A model generated the notes under the pieces. The model did not search any database. It worked only from the letters and a program-made list of their open reading frames with translations, and had not been told where the DNA came from. Position numbers and translations under genes: made by a program. 64,000 bases of DNA from Paragonimus westermani (taxonomy: Eukaryota > Platyhelminthes > Trematoda > Plagiorchiida > Troglotrematidae): contig QNGE01001250.1 in assembly GCA_008508345.1 (NCBI GenBank), positions 32,289 to 96,288 of the forward strand. The letters run 5' to 3'. Positions 13,571 through 24,669 of this stretch are shown in pieces; positions within the stretch are counted from its first letter, which is position 1, and every line of letters begins with the position of its first letter.

Positions 13571-16260
13571 AGGGACCTTGACCATTCGGAGACCTAAGAA
13601 TGTCAGCACTTCTGAAAGCTTGTTATCCCCCTACCCGAAGCTCTCAAACTGGAGGTCGGAATTCTAAATTCTTACGTCCTACGCATTGATAAACTTAGTG
13701 GAGGAGGAGCAGTGGCGATATGCACTACAACTAATGTAAGAGCTTCGATGAATCGAGACCATTACCTTTTTGCGCTGCATCAATCCTTCGGGGTAAACAC
13801 AGTTACCTCTCGTTCAGTCAATTTGATCACTGGCGCGATACATAAATCTCCTTCGATATCAGCAGAATGGTCTCGGGACTTGCACGCAGTTATCCGTAGT
13901 GCACTTGGACCCAAAGACAGTGGAGCGTCGATGCCCGGGGTTTTGTTCTCGTAAACACCAACTTCGCCAGCTAGTTGGTTTCTAGCTCAAAGACCGCCGA
14001 CTTCTACGACGTCCTGTTTGAGGTCGGCCCAACGTAAAATGTGCAACAATGTGCGCGCTACAGAAAGGAGCACAACCCACCTAATCTGAATTTACCCCTC
14101 GCCATCTAGCCAAACATTGCGGATGTTTTTGGAGTCACTCCTCCCCCGAGTGCTAGCGGTCACGCACCCGTCTGTTTCGGGATGAACTGTGACGTTGTGA
14201 CCAGTTGGCGTCCAAAACCAGCTCACCGAAACCCCCTTCAAGACAGCTTTTAGTCAGTCCGAAGGCGCTCAGCAGAAACATTATAGTCTTGGACTGAAAT
14301 ATTCGCTGCTGCCAAAAAATTGCGGCCAGGTCCCCGATAGAACACATGGAGTGATCATGGAAGCCATTTTTTCCGGCCCCAGTAAGAGTAAGAGTAATTG
14401 CGAAAGGAAACCATTGTCAGAACTCCTTACACGAAAGAAGAATGCTCCCTGGAATGACTTTCGGCTGTCTGAGACCGAGGACACTTACGAAGCCTACAAA
14501 ACTGCTCGAAATTGGTGCATAACAGCTGTACACGCAGACCGGCGCGGTCATCATCTCATTCTTGCGGAAGCCATTGCTAACCGTCTTCAGCGGCCCTATG
14601 GATGACTTGCGCCCGTCATGGAATCTCGATTGACCGTATCGCCGCTAAGGTGTCCGTCTGGTCTGTCGCTTAGTAATCGAGAGGCTGCTGAGATGGTCCG
14701 CTCCCAAAAGGTAACCAGAAACCCTTGGTCACGTCTCCGTGGTCCAGCTGTCCTCTGGTTCCTCTGAACCTAAGGGTAGGACCAAGTTCGTTGAGCAGAA
14801 GTCTTGGAATTCACCATGCCTTCATGGCCCGCCATCTATCCTACTGAAGTATCGTGCTGCTGCACTGGTTGTTTCATCTTCAGCGCTGTTTCGACACATA
14901 CGTTTCAGGTACCCCCCCAACTCTCAGGAGTACGGTGTTACCCCATCTTCTTACAAAGACTGCGACGGAACCATTGCAGGCAATTGCCAGTCATTAGCCC
15001 AACTTTCATGCGCATTCAAGGTGATAGAGAGTATATATGTGGAGGGCCGGAGGCCACGAGTCCAATTCGCTAAGCTCCTAAAAAATTATCGTCACAGACT
15101 CCGACGAGGCTGTTAATCTCCCACTAGTTTGTTGATGACAGCAGGCTCCCGGAATACGGCCACGGAACAGCCCGACCCAATAAATTTCGCTTTCTTAGAC
15201 TTTGACGAGGCCTCCTGATATAGTAACTCATTGTGCACTGCTTCATACGCTTAATATGGGTCTCGACAGCCAGCTACGCAAGTGGGCAAACACCACTTAT
15301 CAGGCAGTATGTAGTTTGTTAGGGTCACCGGTGAGTTGCCCACCACGTCTGATGCTCTCACGGGCGTTCCACAAGGATTTATATCGCACCGCTTGTTGTC
15401 CCTCATATTTGCGAACGGCTTACTGGCTGTTTACTAGTTCCTCTTGCTCAATTATACGGAGGTGTGACGTACAACAGCGTTTCCAGGTGAATATGCCCTC
15501 CAAAAGCACGGTTTCCATATACTGCATCGGTGGTCGGTAGATAAGTATTCTGTTAAATAGCGCCAAGTCGAAAATCGAGACCATATGAAAGAAAACCAGT
15601 AAAATCAATCGGGTCGGCGGGCAACTACATATAATCGTTTTCCAAGAAATGAAATCTAGAACTTCATTCTTAGCATACCTTCGTCCTAGCACTACTGCAC
15701 TGGCAGTGACAAAGCAAGATAATGGCAGTTTGACAGCGCCCAGTAGAATACTAGGGAAGGTTCGGACAAATTATTTTGTGAGAGTCTTTGGTTATTGAAT
15801 GAAAACGCTCTCGGAGGTAAACGAACCGACACGGCCCCATATCTAGAGTTAGATAACCATCCTTGAACATGTGTGACGGCACGCAGCAACTCGTACTTCC
15901 CAACAGACAGACCGGAGCTCCTGAACCTTCTCCCGTCTTTCTACAAACTGCCCAAGGAGAGACATGATTTTTATTTTCGCAATCATGACCACGAAGGAAC
16001 ATCTCAGTCGTAACATCTTTTTTCTGGTGGAGACCATCAGCTTATGAAGACAAGTTCGAGCTAGACAAAACAAGCATTGGCCTATGTTGCAAGCAACACT
16101 GTTTTGCTGTCCAAGCTTTCCACACTTGAGACGCCTTTCAGGCAGAAGTCGTTGGAGCTGCTAATCTTGAGACGTTCAAGAAACATTTGGAGGACTGGTT
16201 GTTACCAAGATGGCCACTACGGACGGTGTGCTTCTTACAAAACGCTCAGCTTCCAACGTG
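13571..16260 (+). mobile_element. decayed CR1-like LINE, endonuclease and RT
   Basis: Pieces in order: endonuclease-like SGGGAVAICTTTNVRASMNR (13698-13755), ADFYDVLFEVGPT (about 14000), NAPWNDFRLSETEDTYEAYK and TARNWCITAVHADRRGHHL (14440-14560), the pre-RT block; FLDFDEAS (15193) and VTHCALLHTLNMGLDSQLRK (15220-15280), ANGLLAVY-like and IFANGLL before the FADD; a post-FADD block homologous to 681-970; and NLETFKKHLEDWLL (about 16160-16205), a typical LINE C-terminus. It stops just before LINE A. Too many stops to be active. Confidence 0.68.
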
Positions 16261-16273
16261 TGTGTACGCACGT

Positions 16274-16286
16274 GTATGATACTCCC
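16274..16286. repeat. target site duplication of LINE A, left
   Basis: GTATGATACTCCC, matching the right copy GCATGTTACTCCC at 20729-20741 at 11 of 13 bases. Confidence 0.65.
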
Positions 16287-19200
16287 CCTGACCTTTTCCG
16301 CTACCTTGGCGTGGTGGTCAGGCTTGCGTGCTGTTTTCATCTGGAGGGCTGTGCTGACCAGGACTTCGGTCCTTGCAGGTTCAATCTTGTCAGATTGACC
16401 GATGGGGAGCAGCCAGACAAAAAACAGATGCGTGCGTTTGTTGTGCGTGGAGACTGTTTTGGCTTCGTTGTGGCTTCGTTGGGAAGGTGCCTGTTTCTGC
16501 CTGGACTGACTGTGCGTCTGGTTGCTGGGATCGCGTGTACAGTGGTGTTTGGTGCTGTCGCGTCTGCGTGTGTGTGAGAGACAGCTGCTGTCTTGTAGTT
16601 CAGGCTTTTTAGCCAAAGGCTTTGGTTGAGGGCCCTAATCTCTCTCCTGCACAGGTCTGGGCGTCCTGGCAGTATCCGACGCCCATACTTACAATGATAA
16701 TGATACAAACTAAACCAAATAATATACTGCATCGGCCGTCGCGCAGGATAAACCGGGTCGCCCTATCTGCTGCACATAGCAGGGTGGATAGGCGAAAACA
16801 TGCTACTGCCAAACACTCACCCTCATAATTCCCCCCAATCACGAGCCCCCGAGCAGATAATGCTCAACTAGGTTTCAGTGCCCAGAAGACCAACTGGAGA
16901 CAGGCCCGTGGACGCAACACGCTTACGGTTGGGACGTGGAACGTGCGCACTCTGCTGGATCGATGCAGCGCCACAGAACGGCCGGAACGACGCACCGCCC
17001 TGATCGCGATGGAACTGCGGCGGTATGGAATCGACGTAGCAGCCTTGAGTGAGACAAGGCTTGCAGACCAAGGTAAGTTGCGGGAAGCAGGCGCCGGGTA
17101 CACTTTTTACTGGATAGGCTACCCGACAGACGGTGTTCGGGAGCATGGTGTCTGTTTTGCAGTCGCTGATCGCATCAATGGTTTGATGATAGGCGAACCG
17201 CACGGCATCAGCCCCCGAATGCTGTCGATGCGCCTGCGACTCGGTCGAGGTAAGTGTGCTACATTTGTTAGTGTTTATGGTCCAACTATGTGTCACACTG
17301 ATGATACAAAGGACCAGTTCTATGATCAGCTGTCCGCCACAATCCGGTCTGCGCCAGTGAATGACCGACTGTTTGTTTTGGGTGACTTGAACGCTAGAGT
17401 TGGGCGCGACTCTGTAGCTTGGCCGGGAGTCCTCGGACCCTACGGCATTGGTTCAGTCAACGCGAACGGTGATCGTCTGCTGCACCTGTGTGCTACTCAC
17501 GAGCTGGCTATCACGAACACCCGATTCCAGCTGGATGCGAGCGACATCACGACGTGGACTCATCCACGAAGCGGTCACCACCACCTACTTGACTACGTGA
17601 TTGTGCGGCAGCGCGACATTCGTGAAGTGCGCATCACGCGAGTGATGCGCGGGGCTGAATGTAGCACAGATCATAGGCTGGTCAGGACCAAATTGTTTAT
17701 CCATGTACGCAAGTCCGTTTATTGTAGATCTTTTGGACAACGGCAGAAGCTGGATATCAGAAGGTTGGAGAACTTCGAGACGAAGGCTGCCTTTCAACGT
17801 GCAGTCGTCGCTCGCCTGCACAATGCTCCTGTACCCACTACCCCCGAGGGTATGTGGCAACAACTGAAGAAACAGATTATGGTAGCAGCCACCGAGACGA
17901 TCGGTGTGGAGCGCAAGAAACGCCCGGATTGGTTCGATGACAACAACGTGGCTATCTCCAACTTGGTACGAGAGAAGAATGCCGCGTTCGCCACATGCAC
18001 AATGGACCCTGGCAATGGAGCGAAGAAGACTAGGTTCCGGAATATCCGCCGTCAACTGGCTGAGCGTGTTCGCGGAATTAAGGACAACTGGTGGAGGAAA
18101 CAGGGCGAGCGCATGCAGGGCTTCGCAGATCGTCGGCAACACAAGGAGTTTTACGATTCGCTTAAGGCGATCTTCGGTCCGTCTATCCAGTCTACTAAAG
18201 CACTGGTAGACGTGGACACCGGTTGTTCTTGCAGCCAGCCGGAAGACATCATGGGAATATGGCGCAAACACTTCGGCAGCCTGTTAAACCGCCCTACTAC
18301 AATTGATTGGGCGACTGTTAACAGTCTGCCGCAACAGGACGTCAAATCTTCGCTTGCTCTCGCCCCCGACTTGCTGGAGTTGCAGAGGGCGATTGGTCAA
18401 CTGCGCAACGGGAAGGCTGCAGGCGAGGATGGGCTGCCAGGTGAGATCCTGAAGAATGGCGGTCCGGCGTTGGAACGCGCTCTGCTCCAACTGGTTCACT
18501 CCATCTGGGAGCACGAGGTGATGCCGCAAGACTTCAAGGATGCCCTCATCGTACCCTTGTTCAAAGGGAAGGGTAGCAAGCAATGCACCGACAGCTACCG
18601 AGGTATCAGCCTCTTGAGCTGTGCAGGCAAGGTGCTTGCCAGAATCCTCCTGAACCGACTGAATGCGTCCGTTCTGGAGATGAATGTTCCCGAGGAGCAG
18701 TGTGGATTTCGGTCGAGTCGGAGTACAATCGACCTGGTGTTTGCTGCTCGACAGCTTCAGGAGAAGTGCCGAGAACGGAATCAGCCCTTGTATGCCCTGT
18801 TCGTGGACTTCACCAAAGCGTTCGATTCCGTGAACCGCGAGGCGCTGTGGACGGTGCTTGGTAAGTTTGGATGTCCAGGTAAGTTCGTCAATATGGTTAG
18901 ATTGTTGCATGCGGGCATGAAGGCGAAGGTGCAATCGTGTGGATCGACCTCTGATGATTTCGACATCGTCACTGGCGTGAAGCAGGGTTGTGTTCTAGCC
19001 CCAGCCCTATTTAGTTTATATTTGACTGCGATGGTAACAGTTGCTTTTCAGAACTCTGGAGAGGATGGTGTCGAGGTGGAGTACCGGACGGACGGGCGTC
19101 TGTTGAATATCCGACGATTTGGCGCCTCAACCCGGCTGCAGACCTCAAGGATGCGGATGCTTCTGTTCGCCGATGACAGCGCCTTGCTAGCGCACAGCGA

Positions 19201-20728
19201 AGAAGAGCTGCAACGTCTAGCTACAGCATTCGCTTCGGCAGCATCGAAGTTCGGGTTGGACATCAACACAGGTAAGACGTATTCGTTTTTTCAGCCTTCT
19301 CCTGGTGGAGGTGCTGCTTGTGTACCTCCACCCGAAATTCGCATCGCTGGAGACACTGTGAATGGCTGCGGGGATTTTTGCTACTTGGGTAGCAACTTGT
19401 CGACAGATCTGTCCGTGGACCGCGAGTTGAGAGCGCGTGTGGCAAAGGCTAGCGCTGCTTTCGGACGTCTTGAAAGGCGTGTCTGGAAGAATCACAGCCT
19501 GAAGATGGCCACGAAGTTGTGTGTCTACCGCTCAATGGTGCTGTCTATCCTGCTGTACGGCAGTGAGACGTGGACACTGTATCAGCGGAACGTGAGCTAT
19601 TTGAGCCGTTTCCATGTTCAGTGTCTGAGGCGCATCTTGGGTATTCGGTGGTCGGACATGATTCCGAACACTGAGGTAATGCGGCGAGCGGACATGGACG
19701 GGATGGAAGCCATGTTGATGCTGAACCAGCTCCGTTGGCTCGGTCACGTCCGTCGGATGGGCGATGACCGTATCCCGAAGCAGTTACTGTACGGACAAGT
19801 GAAGTCAGGTAAGCGAAATCCCGGTGGCCAGAAGCGGAGGTACCAGGATGTTGTGCAGGTAAGTCTTTCACGTTGTAACATTGATTTTAGATGTTGGGAA
19901 GATTTGGCGTTGAACCGGACGGCCTGGAGGAATACGGTTCGGGCGGGCGTCCGAGCGTTCAACGAGCAACTGTTGCGTGGTCGCGAGCGGAAGCGTGCGG
20001 TACGCAAAGGAACCATCGGTGCCATAGGTCGCGGTGACGTGACTATATGGCGTTGCGATGTGTGCGGCCGCGAATGCGCTGGCCGTTTGGGGCTAGTAAA
20101 TCACCAACGTGCTCATAGTACCCCGTCGGCGAAGTGACGGCGAGTGCCCTAGGCTCAGGTAGGTCATAACAGTATATTTAATCAACTTCTTTTAATGACT
20201 GCCTCGGTCAACATCGTGGTCCTTGACAATTAATCCACACTTCTTTTCAGAAACTTGAGTGTCTGTGGTTTTCTACCCATTCTTTTCTCCGGCTTTGTTG
20301 ATGTTATGTATGATGAATAGTCAGCCTGGCTTTTCATAGTCCAATGAGAACCTCGCTCTTAATCTCTATTTTCATTAGGTTGCACTAACATGTACGCCTA
20401 TACTGCAACGATTCTCGTATTACGCCTTAAAAATCTTTCTTCTCAGTGTAGATCTAGTCATTGCAGCCTCTCTCGGTTTAGTTTCCGAGAGGTAAGAGTT
20501 TCCTTTCCTCATTAGCCAATCAAGTGGCTAACCAGCAATGGCCGGCTGGACACCAAGGCCCCACTGGCACACCTCCCGGTCTTATTCCTTCGGGTTTACA
20601 CTGGATATGTGGTGTGTTGGTGGAACTGCAATTGGTGCAGCGCAAGTCAATTGTAGTGATGGCTAAGCGCAGGCGTCCTTCGGCTTCGGTCACTGTGGCA
20701 GGCTAATCCGAATCTGATGCCGCCAACC
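16287..20728 (+). mobile_element. full-length APE-type LINE, copy A
   Basis: About 4.44 kb non-LTR retrotransposon. Its limits come from comparing it with copy B: both begin around ctgac(c/t)ttttc(c/t)gctacc and end at gccaacc, without a poly(A) tail. It has a 5' UTR of about 0.54 kb, one long open frame and a 3' UTR of about 0.59 kb. Flanking bases GTATGATACTCCC (16274-16286) and GCATGTTACTCCC (20729-20741) form a 13-bp target site duplication with two mismatches, so this is a complete but not very recent insertion. The domain order endonuclease, RT, C2H2 finger resembles the endonuclease-reverse transcriptases of flatworm genomes. I am unsure of the clade (RTE-like is my best guess). Confidence 0.88.
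16829..20137 (+). CDS. LINE copy A endonuclease-reverse transcriptase ORF
   Basis: Open from 16829 to the stop at 20137 without interruption. The endonuclease domain starts at LTVGTWNVRTL (about 16922) and keeps the APE-family catalytic blocks: ALSETR, SVYGPT, GDLNARVGRD and STDHRLVRTK. RT blocks follow: VPLFKGKG, YRGISLLSCAGK, FVDFTKAFDSVNRE, GVKQGCVLAPALFSLYL and LLFADDSALL (catalytic FADD). Then come the thumb-like LGSNLSTD and LLYGSETWTLY blocks, and a C-terminal finger of the form C-x2-C...H-x3-H (CDVCGRE...NHQRAH). It would nick DNA and prime reverse transcription of its own RNA. No in-frame ATG precedes the endonuclease; the first usable codon upstream is not methionine, whereas copy B has an ATG there. 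Long - strand frames across it are shadows. Confidence 0.9.
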   Translation, partial: FPPITSPRADNAQLGFSAQKTNWRQARGRNTLTVGTWNVRTLLDRCSATERPERRTALIAMELRRYGIDVAALSETRLADQGKLREAGAGYTFYWIGYPTDGVREHGVCFAVADRINGLMIGEPHGISPRMLSMRLRLGRGKCATFVSVYGPTMCHTDDTKDQFYDQLSATIRSAPVNDRLFVLGDLNARVGRDSVAWPGVLGPYGIGSVNANGDRLLHLCATHELAITNTRFQLDASDITTWTHPRSGHHHLLDYVIVRQRDIREVRITRVMRGAECSTDHRLVRTKLFIHVRKSVYCRSFGQRQKLDIRRLENFETKAAFQRAVVARLHNAPVPTTPEGMWQQLKKQIMVAATETIGVERKKRPDWFDDNNVAISNLVREKNAAFATCTMDPGNGAKKTRFRNIRRQLAERVRGIKDNWWRKQGERMQGFADRRQHKEFYDSLKAIFGPSIQSTKALVDVDTGCSCSQPEDIMGIWRKHFGSLLNRPTTIDWATVNSLPQQDVKSSLALAPDLLELQRAIGQLRNGKAAGEDGLPGEILKNGGPALERALLQLVHSIWEHEVMPQDFKDALIVPLFKGKGSKQCTDSYRGISLLSCAGKVLARILLNRLNASVLEMNVPEEQCGFRSSRSTIDLVFAARQLQEKCRERNQPLYALFVDFTKAFDSVNREALWTVLGKFGCPGKFVNMVRLLHAGMKAKVQSCGSTSDDFDIVTGVKQGCVLAPALFSLYLTAMVTVAFQNSGEDGVEVEYRTDGRLLNIRRFGASTRLQTSRMRMLLFADDSALLAHSEEELQRLATAFASAASKFGLDINTGKTYSFFQPSPGGGAACVPPPEIRIAGDTVNGCGDFCYLGSNLSTDLSVDRELRARVAKASAAFGRLERRVWKNHSLKMATKLCVYRSMVLSILLYGSETWTLYQRNVSYLSRFHVQCLRRILGIRWSDMIPNTEVMRRADMDGMEAMLMLNQLRWLGHVRRMGDDRIPKQLLYGQVKSGKRNPGGQKRRYQDVVQVSLSRCNIDFRCWEDLALNRTAWRNTVRAGVRAFNEQLLRGRERKRAVRKGTIGAIGRGDVTIWRCDVCGRECAGRLGLVNHQRAHSTPSAK

Positions 20729-20741
20729 GCATGTTACTCCC
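20729..20741. repeat. target site duplication of LINE A, right
   Basis: GCATGTTACTCCC directly after the element's terminal gccaacc. See the left copy at 16274. Confidence 0.65.
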
Positions 20742-21120
20742 AGAATGTATGCGTGCTCTAACGATCCAGTTGTGCTTGTACGCGTGCTTATAGGATGACT
20801 CTTCCTATCAGGTCCTGTTATGATGCACTAACAACCTGTTGACGTCATATCGGCCCACAATATTTTCTTCCTCATATTACTATTTTTAACGCTCGTCCTT
20901 CTTGTTCCAATTATTTTCACTGTTTTCTCGGTTTTACTGGAGTTGCATATGGACCAATTTTCACATTGTCCCACCACACGAAAACACCGGTGCTTTCCGT
21001 CCATTCTAATCGAAAATTGATTGCCATATTCAACACACATCACGTGGCACACGTCCACCTTCTTTAATATTTCACGTGACTAATGAGAACAGGCGGTCAC
21101 CTAGCGTCCACTAAAAAAAT
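20742..21120. other. no feature seen
   Basis: AT-richer sequence after LINE A. No homology or structure recognised. Confidence 0.4.
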
Positions 21121-21127
21121 GAACTTA

Positions 21128-21400
21128 CTAGATGATTTGGAAAATAGCGAGAAGCGCATCTCCATGCCGTGATGAGTTGAGATGCGGTAATCTCACTAGT
21201 GGGCCATTTAAAAGCATGAGGTCTTTGATGTCTAGTTCGGAATCGTAGTAAGAATTGGTGAGCCGGGATTTAGTAGCTGTGAACATACTGGGCTTTGTGG
21301 AGAGGCCAAGTTCACAAAGCTCAGCAAGTTTGTTACATGAGCTCAAAACAGTGGCATAATTGCACTCAGCAGTGGTAATCCCGATTGAATAAGTGTTGGT
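21128..21400 (-). mobile_element. LINE endonuclease fragment, minus strand
   Basis: NKLAELCELGLSTKPSMFTA, TKSRLTNSYYDSELDIKDLM and LLNGP align to the N-terminal endonuclease of CR1-like LINEs (NKL.EL....P....ITE(S/T)WL...Y.DSEL.I...). The catalytic TE of ITETW is changed to TK. Confidence 0.55.
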
Positions 21401-23339
21401 ATGACATTGCAGACGGAGTTGCTTCTGCAGAAGGCTGTCGAGGAAATAGAAGCCAGATACAGCACGCTTTTTGAAGCACCAGTTCCCCTGAGAGCATCAG
21501 AAAACGATTATAACTGGCTTGATCAGACGTGCTACGGGGAACGATAGTGTGGGACAGCAGTATATACTAGCTTACACGGAGGGTTGACAAGCGAGGAAAT
21601 GGTGTTCGCCCGTCTGCAACTTATGGGATTCCACATTTGTCTTTGATGACATTCCGATTTCCACTAAGTAATGCAACAATTCCCTAACTGCTGGTGCGTT
21701 TCTGCATGTCTGATAGTTAGTCATCTGTTTGATAGTCACCTTTATGTTTGGTATCTTCCCTCCACAAATCTGATTCCTAGGATACCTCATCGACTATTTT
21801 ATCATTGAGTGAAAATCTCCTCTGTTCTTCTCCGTTATCCAGTATGCTGGCAATATTCTCCAACGAACCCACCTCGAAAGCACACAAGTCATTCCAGTTA
21901 AAGTCAAATGTGTCTCTAGTAGCGCGGTGAAACGTCTATACGTTTTCTGAGCGATTGATGGATGTTCCCTCTGGCTCATTAACCAAAGCCCAAAGAACAG
22001 TCTATTCAGGTGTTTCGAGGGACCATCCTTACTAGTAAAACCATAAATGGCGTTTCATTTCAATAAGAACTTGTCTGTGACCGATGGACTTAGTCTATGT
22101 ACATCACTTCATAATAATTCGCAGCTCTCCGAGTCAACCATTCCAGCTGTCTTAATTTTTGTCTCGGGTGAAAAGTGAGGAGTAATGCGCTGCGAAAGCC
22201 TCGTGGTCTTTGCGTTTTGATGTTCATCCCTTAGCCAAACTAGATCGTTAAGAAGTTTCAACCAGCAACTCCGGCGCTCACGGCTAGCAATATGGAAAAA
22301 GCGCCAACGTGTGCCTTGATTCTGTTACACTGTCACGGTAATTGGGGACCGCGGTATACACTAGCGTGTTAAGATGCAAGCTCCTTCGAAACGGTTCGGA
22401 TTCTCACCAGAGGTGCCAAGAAAAACTCAATGGCTGAAACCTTCGGCTATCATGATACATCCAAGAGTTTCGACGAGAAACATTCCAGCGGTGCATGATA
22501 GGGAACAGCAACTCCTTTGCCAAACAATTATACAACTGATATCTTGAACGTTGATATCTTCAATGTGAACAAGAAGAGGGAGTCTACGGAAACTGTTTTG
22601 TTTTTCGAAGCTATTTGCATTATGCTACACCACTTGAAAGAAGCGACGCATGAATTGTCCTCGGACACACAAACACTCTCAGGAACTTCACGAGTGTGGC
22701 TGTACGTCCACTAAGGGAGCCAAATACACCCACTTTGTTCTGTATGGATGTGCATGGCCGATGGAGAGAAGACTTGAAGGTTCTCCGGTTGCGACTACAT
22801 ATCGACAGCCTTAACCTTTCCAATAGTTTATGTTTAAAAATCCGGCCTATCCCGAAAAGGTTGGCGGCGCCTTCAACAGACGTGCAAGTTATGAGAGTTT
22901 TCTGCGACTCTTCTAAATCTATTATTGCCACGGAATATGTGGATTTTTATTGAGGATTTAGCCATCCTACTGAGGAACGCTCCCTTGCTGTAGACGTAAG
23001 ACTGTAATGTGTCAACGATTATTGGACGCGTTACTATCGGTACGTATATTATGGCGTTTACTGTGACAGGGTAAGGTTATATTTATTTGCCTTACGAAAA
23101 AATACACTGTATCAGGAGTCCCCGTCGATAGAAGAATGGTGATTCTATCAGTCATTCGTCACTCACGTGGAGAAAGAACATTACATTCAAATCATCTGAG
23201 CCTCCGAATTATTTACGAACGATGTCGAAACCACCCATTCGCTTTTCAGGTCTACAGCCGATCGGTTAACCCAGAACGAGACAAACCGACTGGATGCGGG
23301 AACTTTGGGCCCTCTAAATTTGACTAGTGCATTAATCAA
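21401..23339. other. no feature supported
   Basis: Short frames on both strands (such as 22620-22931 -) show no match. The flanks are LINE relics, so this may be their eroded body. Confidence 0.35.
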
Positions 23340-23775
23340 GGGTTACCTTCTCCACTAGCTTGAATCATATCCATCAAACCGTTCCTATGGTATGCGGGTT
23401 CCTCCGTGGTCTATGCCAGACTCAGCCCCAGCGGAATCTTACACAGCTCCATCCTGGGGCTAGTATTTTCCTCTACCCTCACCGCCTATCTAACACATGA
23501 AGTATCGTCTCCAGTGATGCTGGCCGCCGGTGATATTTGAATCTGACGTGCCGTGCGTAATAGCTCTAACACGAGCTTTCTACTGGATGACAGTGGTACC
23601 CTTTACAGGTGGTGTGAATCGAACTCCATCGAGTTCACTATCAGCATGTGCAAAGTTACGCATACCAGACATGAGCACCGTTTCCCTTACTCTGTCGGTG
23701 GAGTACTGCGCCAAGTCACGGACATAGGTAAGGACCTTCACAACATTGTGACAAACAACCTCTGAGGGTCTCCCG
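23340..23775 (+). mobile_element. LINE RT fragment
   Basis: Eroded GVPQG-like and ADDI blocks, then LLDDSGTLYRWCESNSIEF, TISMCKVTHTRHEHRFPYSV and GGVLRQVTDIGKDLHNIVTN (23590-23765). This is the post-FADD segment (WCESNSIEFN.SKCKVMH...D..KDLGV.V) of a CR1-like RT. Confidence 0.7.
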
Positions 23776-24669
23776 ATACTGAATCAGGCGCCAAAAAGCT
23801 AATAACATTTTATCTCTTATGTAGTGTATGTTTGGAAAATCTGAGTGATCATGTTCTAATGACCTGTACAACGGCTTTATTCGCCTTCGCCCGGAGTAAT
23901 GGACTCTCGTTTGGTCTCCTCACTTGCAGAACAACAAAGTTATTCTAGAAACTGCTTGGAGGCTCATAGAATCGTTCGCTAACGATCCAAGTTTACACCG
24001 AGTTACACGTAATCTGTTGATTCGGCAAATGACTCTCCTCGAAATGAATCAATGTACAGGAAAATTAGGTCTTCCAACTTGAATGAGGAAGCCCTCGGAA
24101 ATCAAAGAAAGAACGTGCCTGTACGACTAATCGACAACCAGACACCGTTCGACAATGGATGGCGATAAAAAGAGGTTGAGCTCACGCAAACAGATAGTCA
24201 TTGGTTGGGTCAGGGCAAAAAGGCTGTTAGCGCACTGAGAAACGAAGGGAACCATAAGTTGCTCAGGAAAAAATATAGAAGAGGAATGTCTGAATTTGAC
24301 ATTTGGAAGTTTACAGATTTGGACTAAATAAGGGTAAGAGAAACGGTACCGGTAGCTGGTGTAAGAATAAAGCGTTGGACCACCGTTCCATATGGATCAA
24401 AGCTCAGCAATATCAAAATAACGTAACAGTCCTTAACAACATCAACAGGTGCGCGACAAGAACACTTCGTGTGTTAAGTGCAGAACACTACCTTGAGCAG
24501 CTTCACGAACCAAATCTTTCTCTCTAGGAATAGCGCAGAGAGAAAGGTGGCCCGGCATCGACTCTCATGATCATCAGATCTCCTAACCATCCGTGCAAAT
24601 CAGTGCTCACTTCTGTGGATCCTAGTTCAGATGGCATTGATGGAATATGAAAAGGCGGTATAACAGACA

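Noticed and set aside
12862..13571. Overlapping frames of 62-110 codons as a gag-like protein
   Set aside because: No zinc knuckle or other motif. They may be the eroded 5' part of the LINE that follows, but nothing supports it.
17585..18934. Long - strand open frames (228 and 216 codons) across LINE A
   Set aside because: Shadows of the LINE frame. They lie exactly under conserved + strand codons, and one recurs in copy B only within the near-identical tract.
19859..19890. A 32-nt GT...AG micro-intron in the LINE A frame
   Set aside because: Removing it shifts the frame and destroys the conserved CWEDLALNRTAWRN block and the C-terminal finger. Unspliced sequence matches copies B and C.
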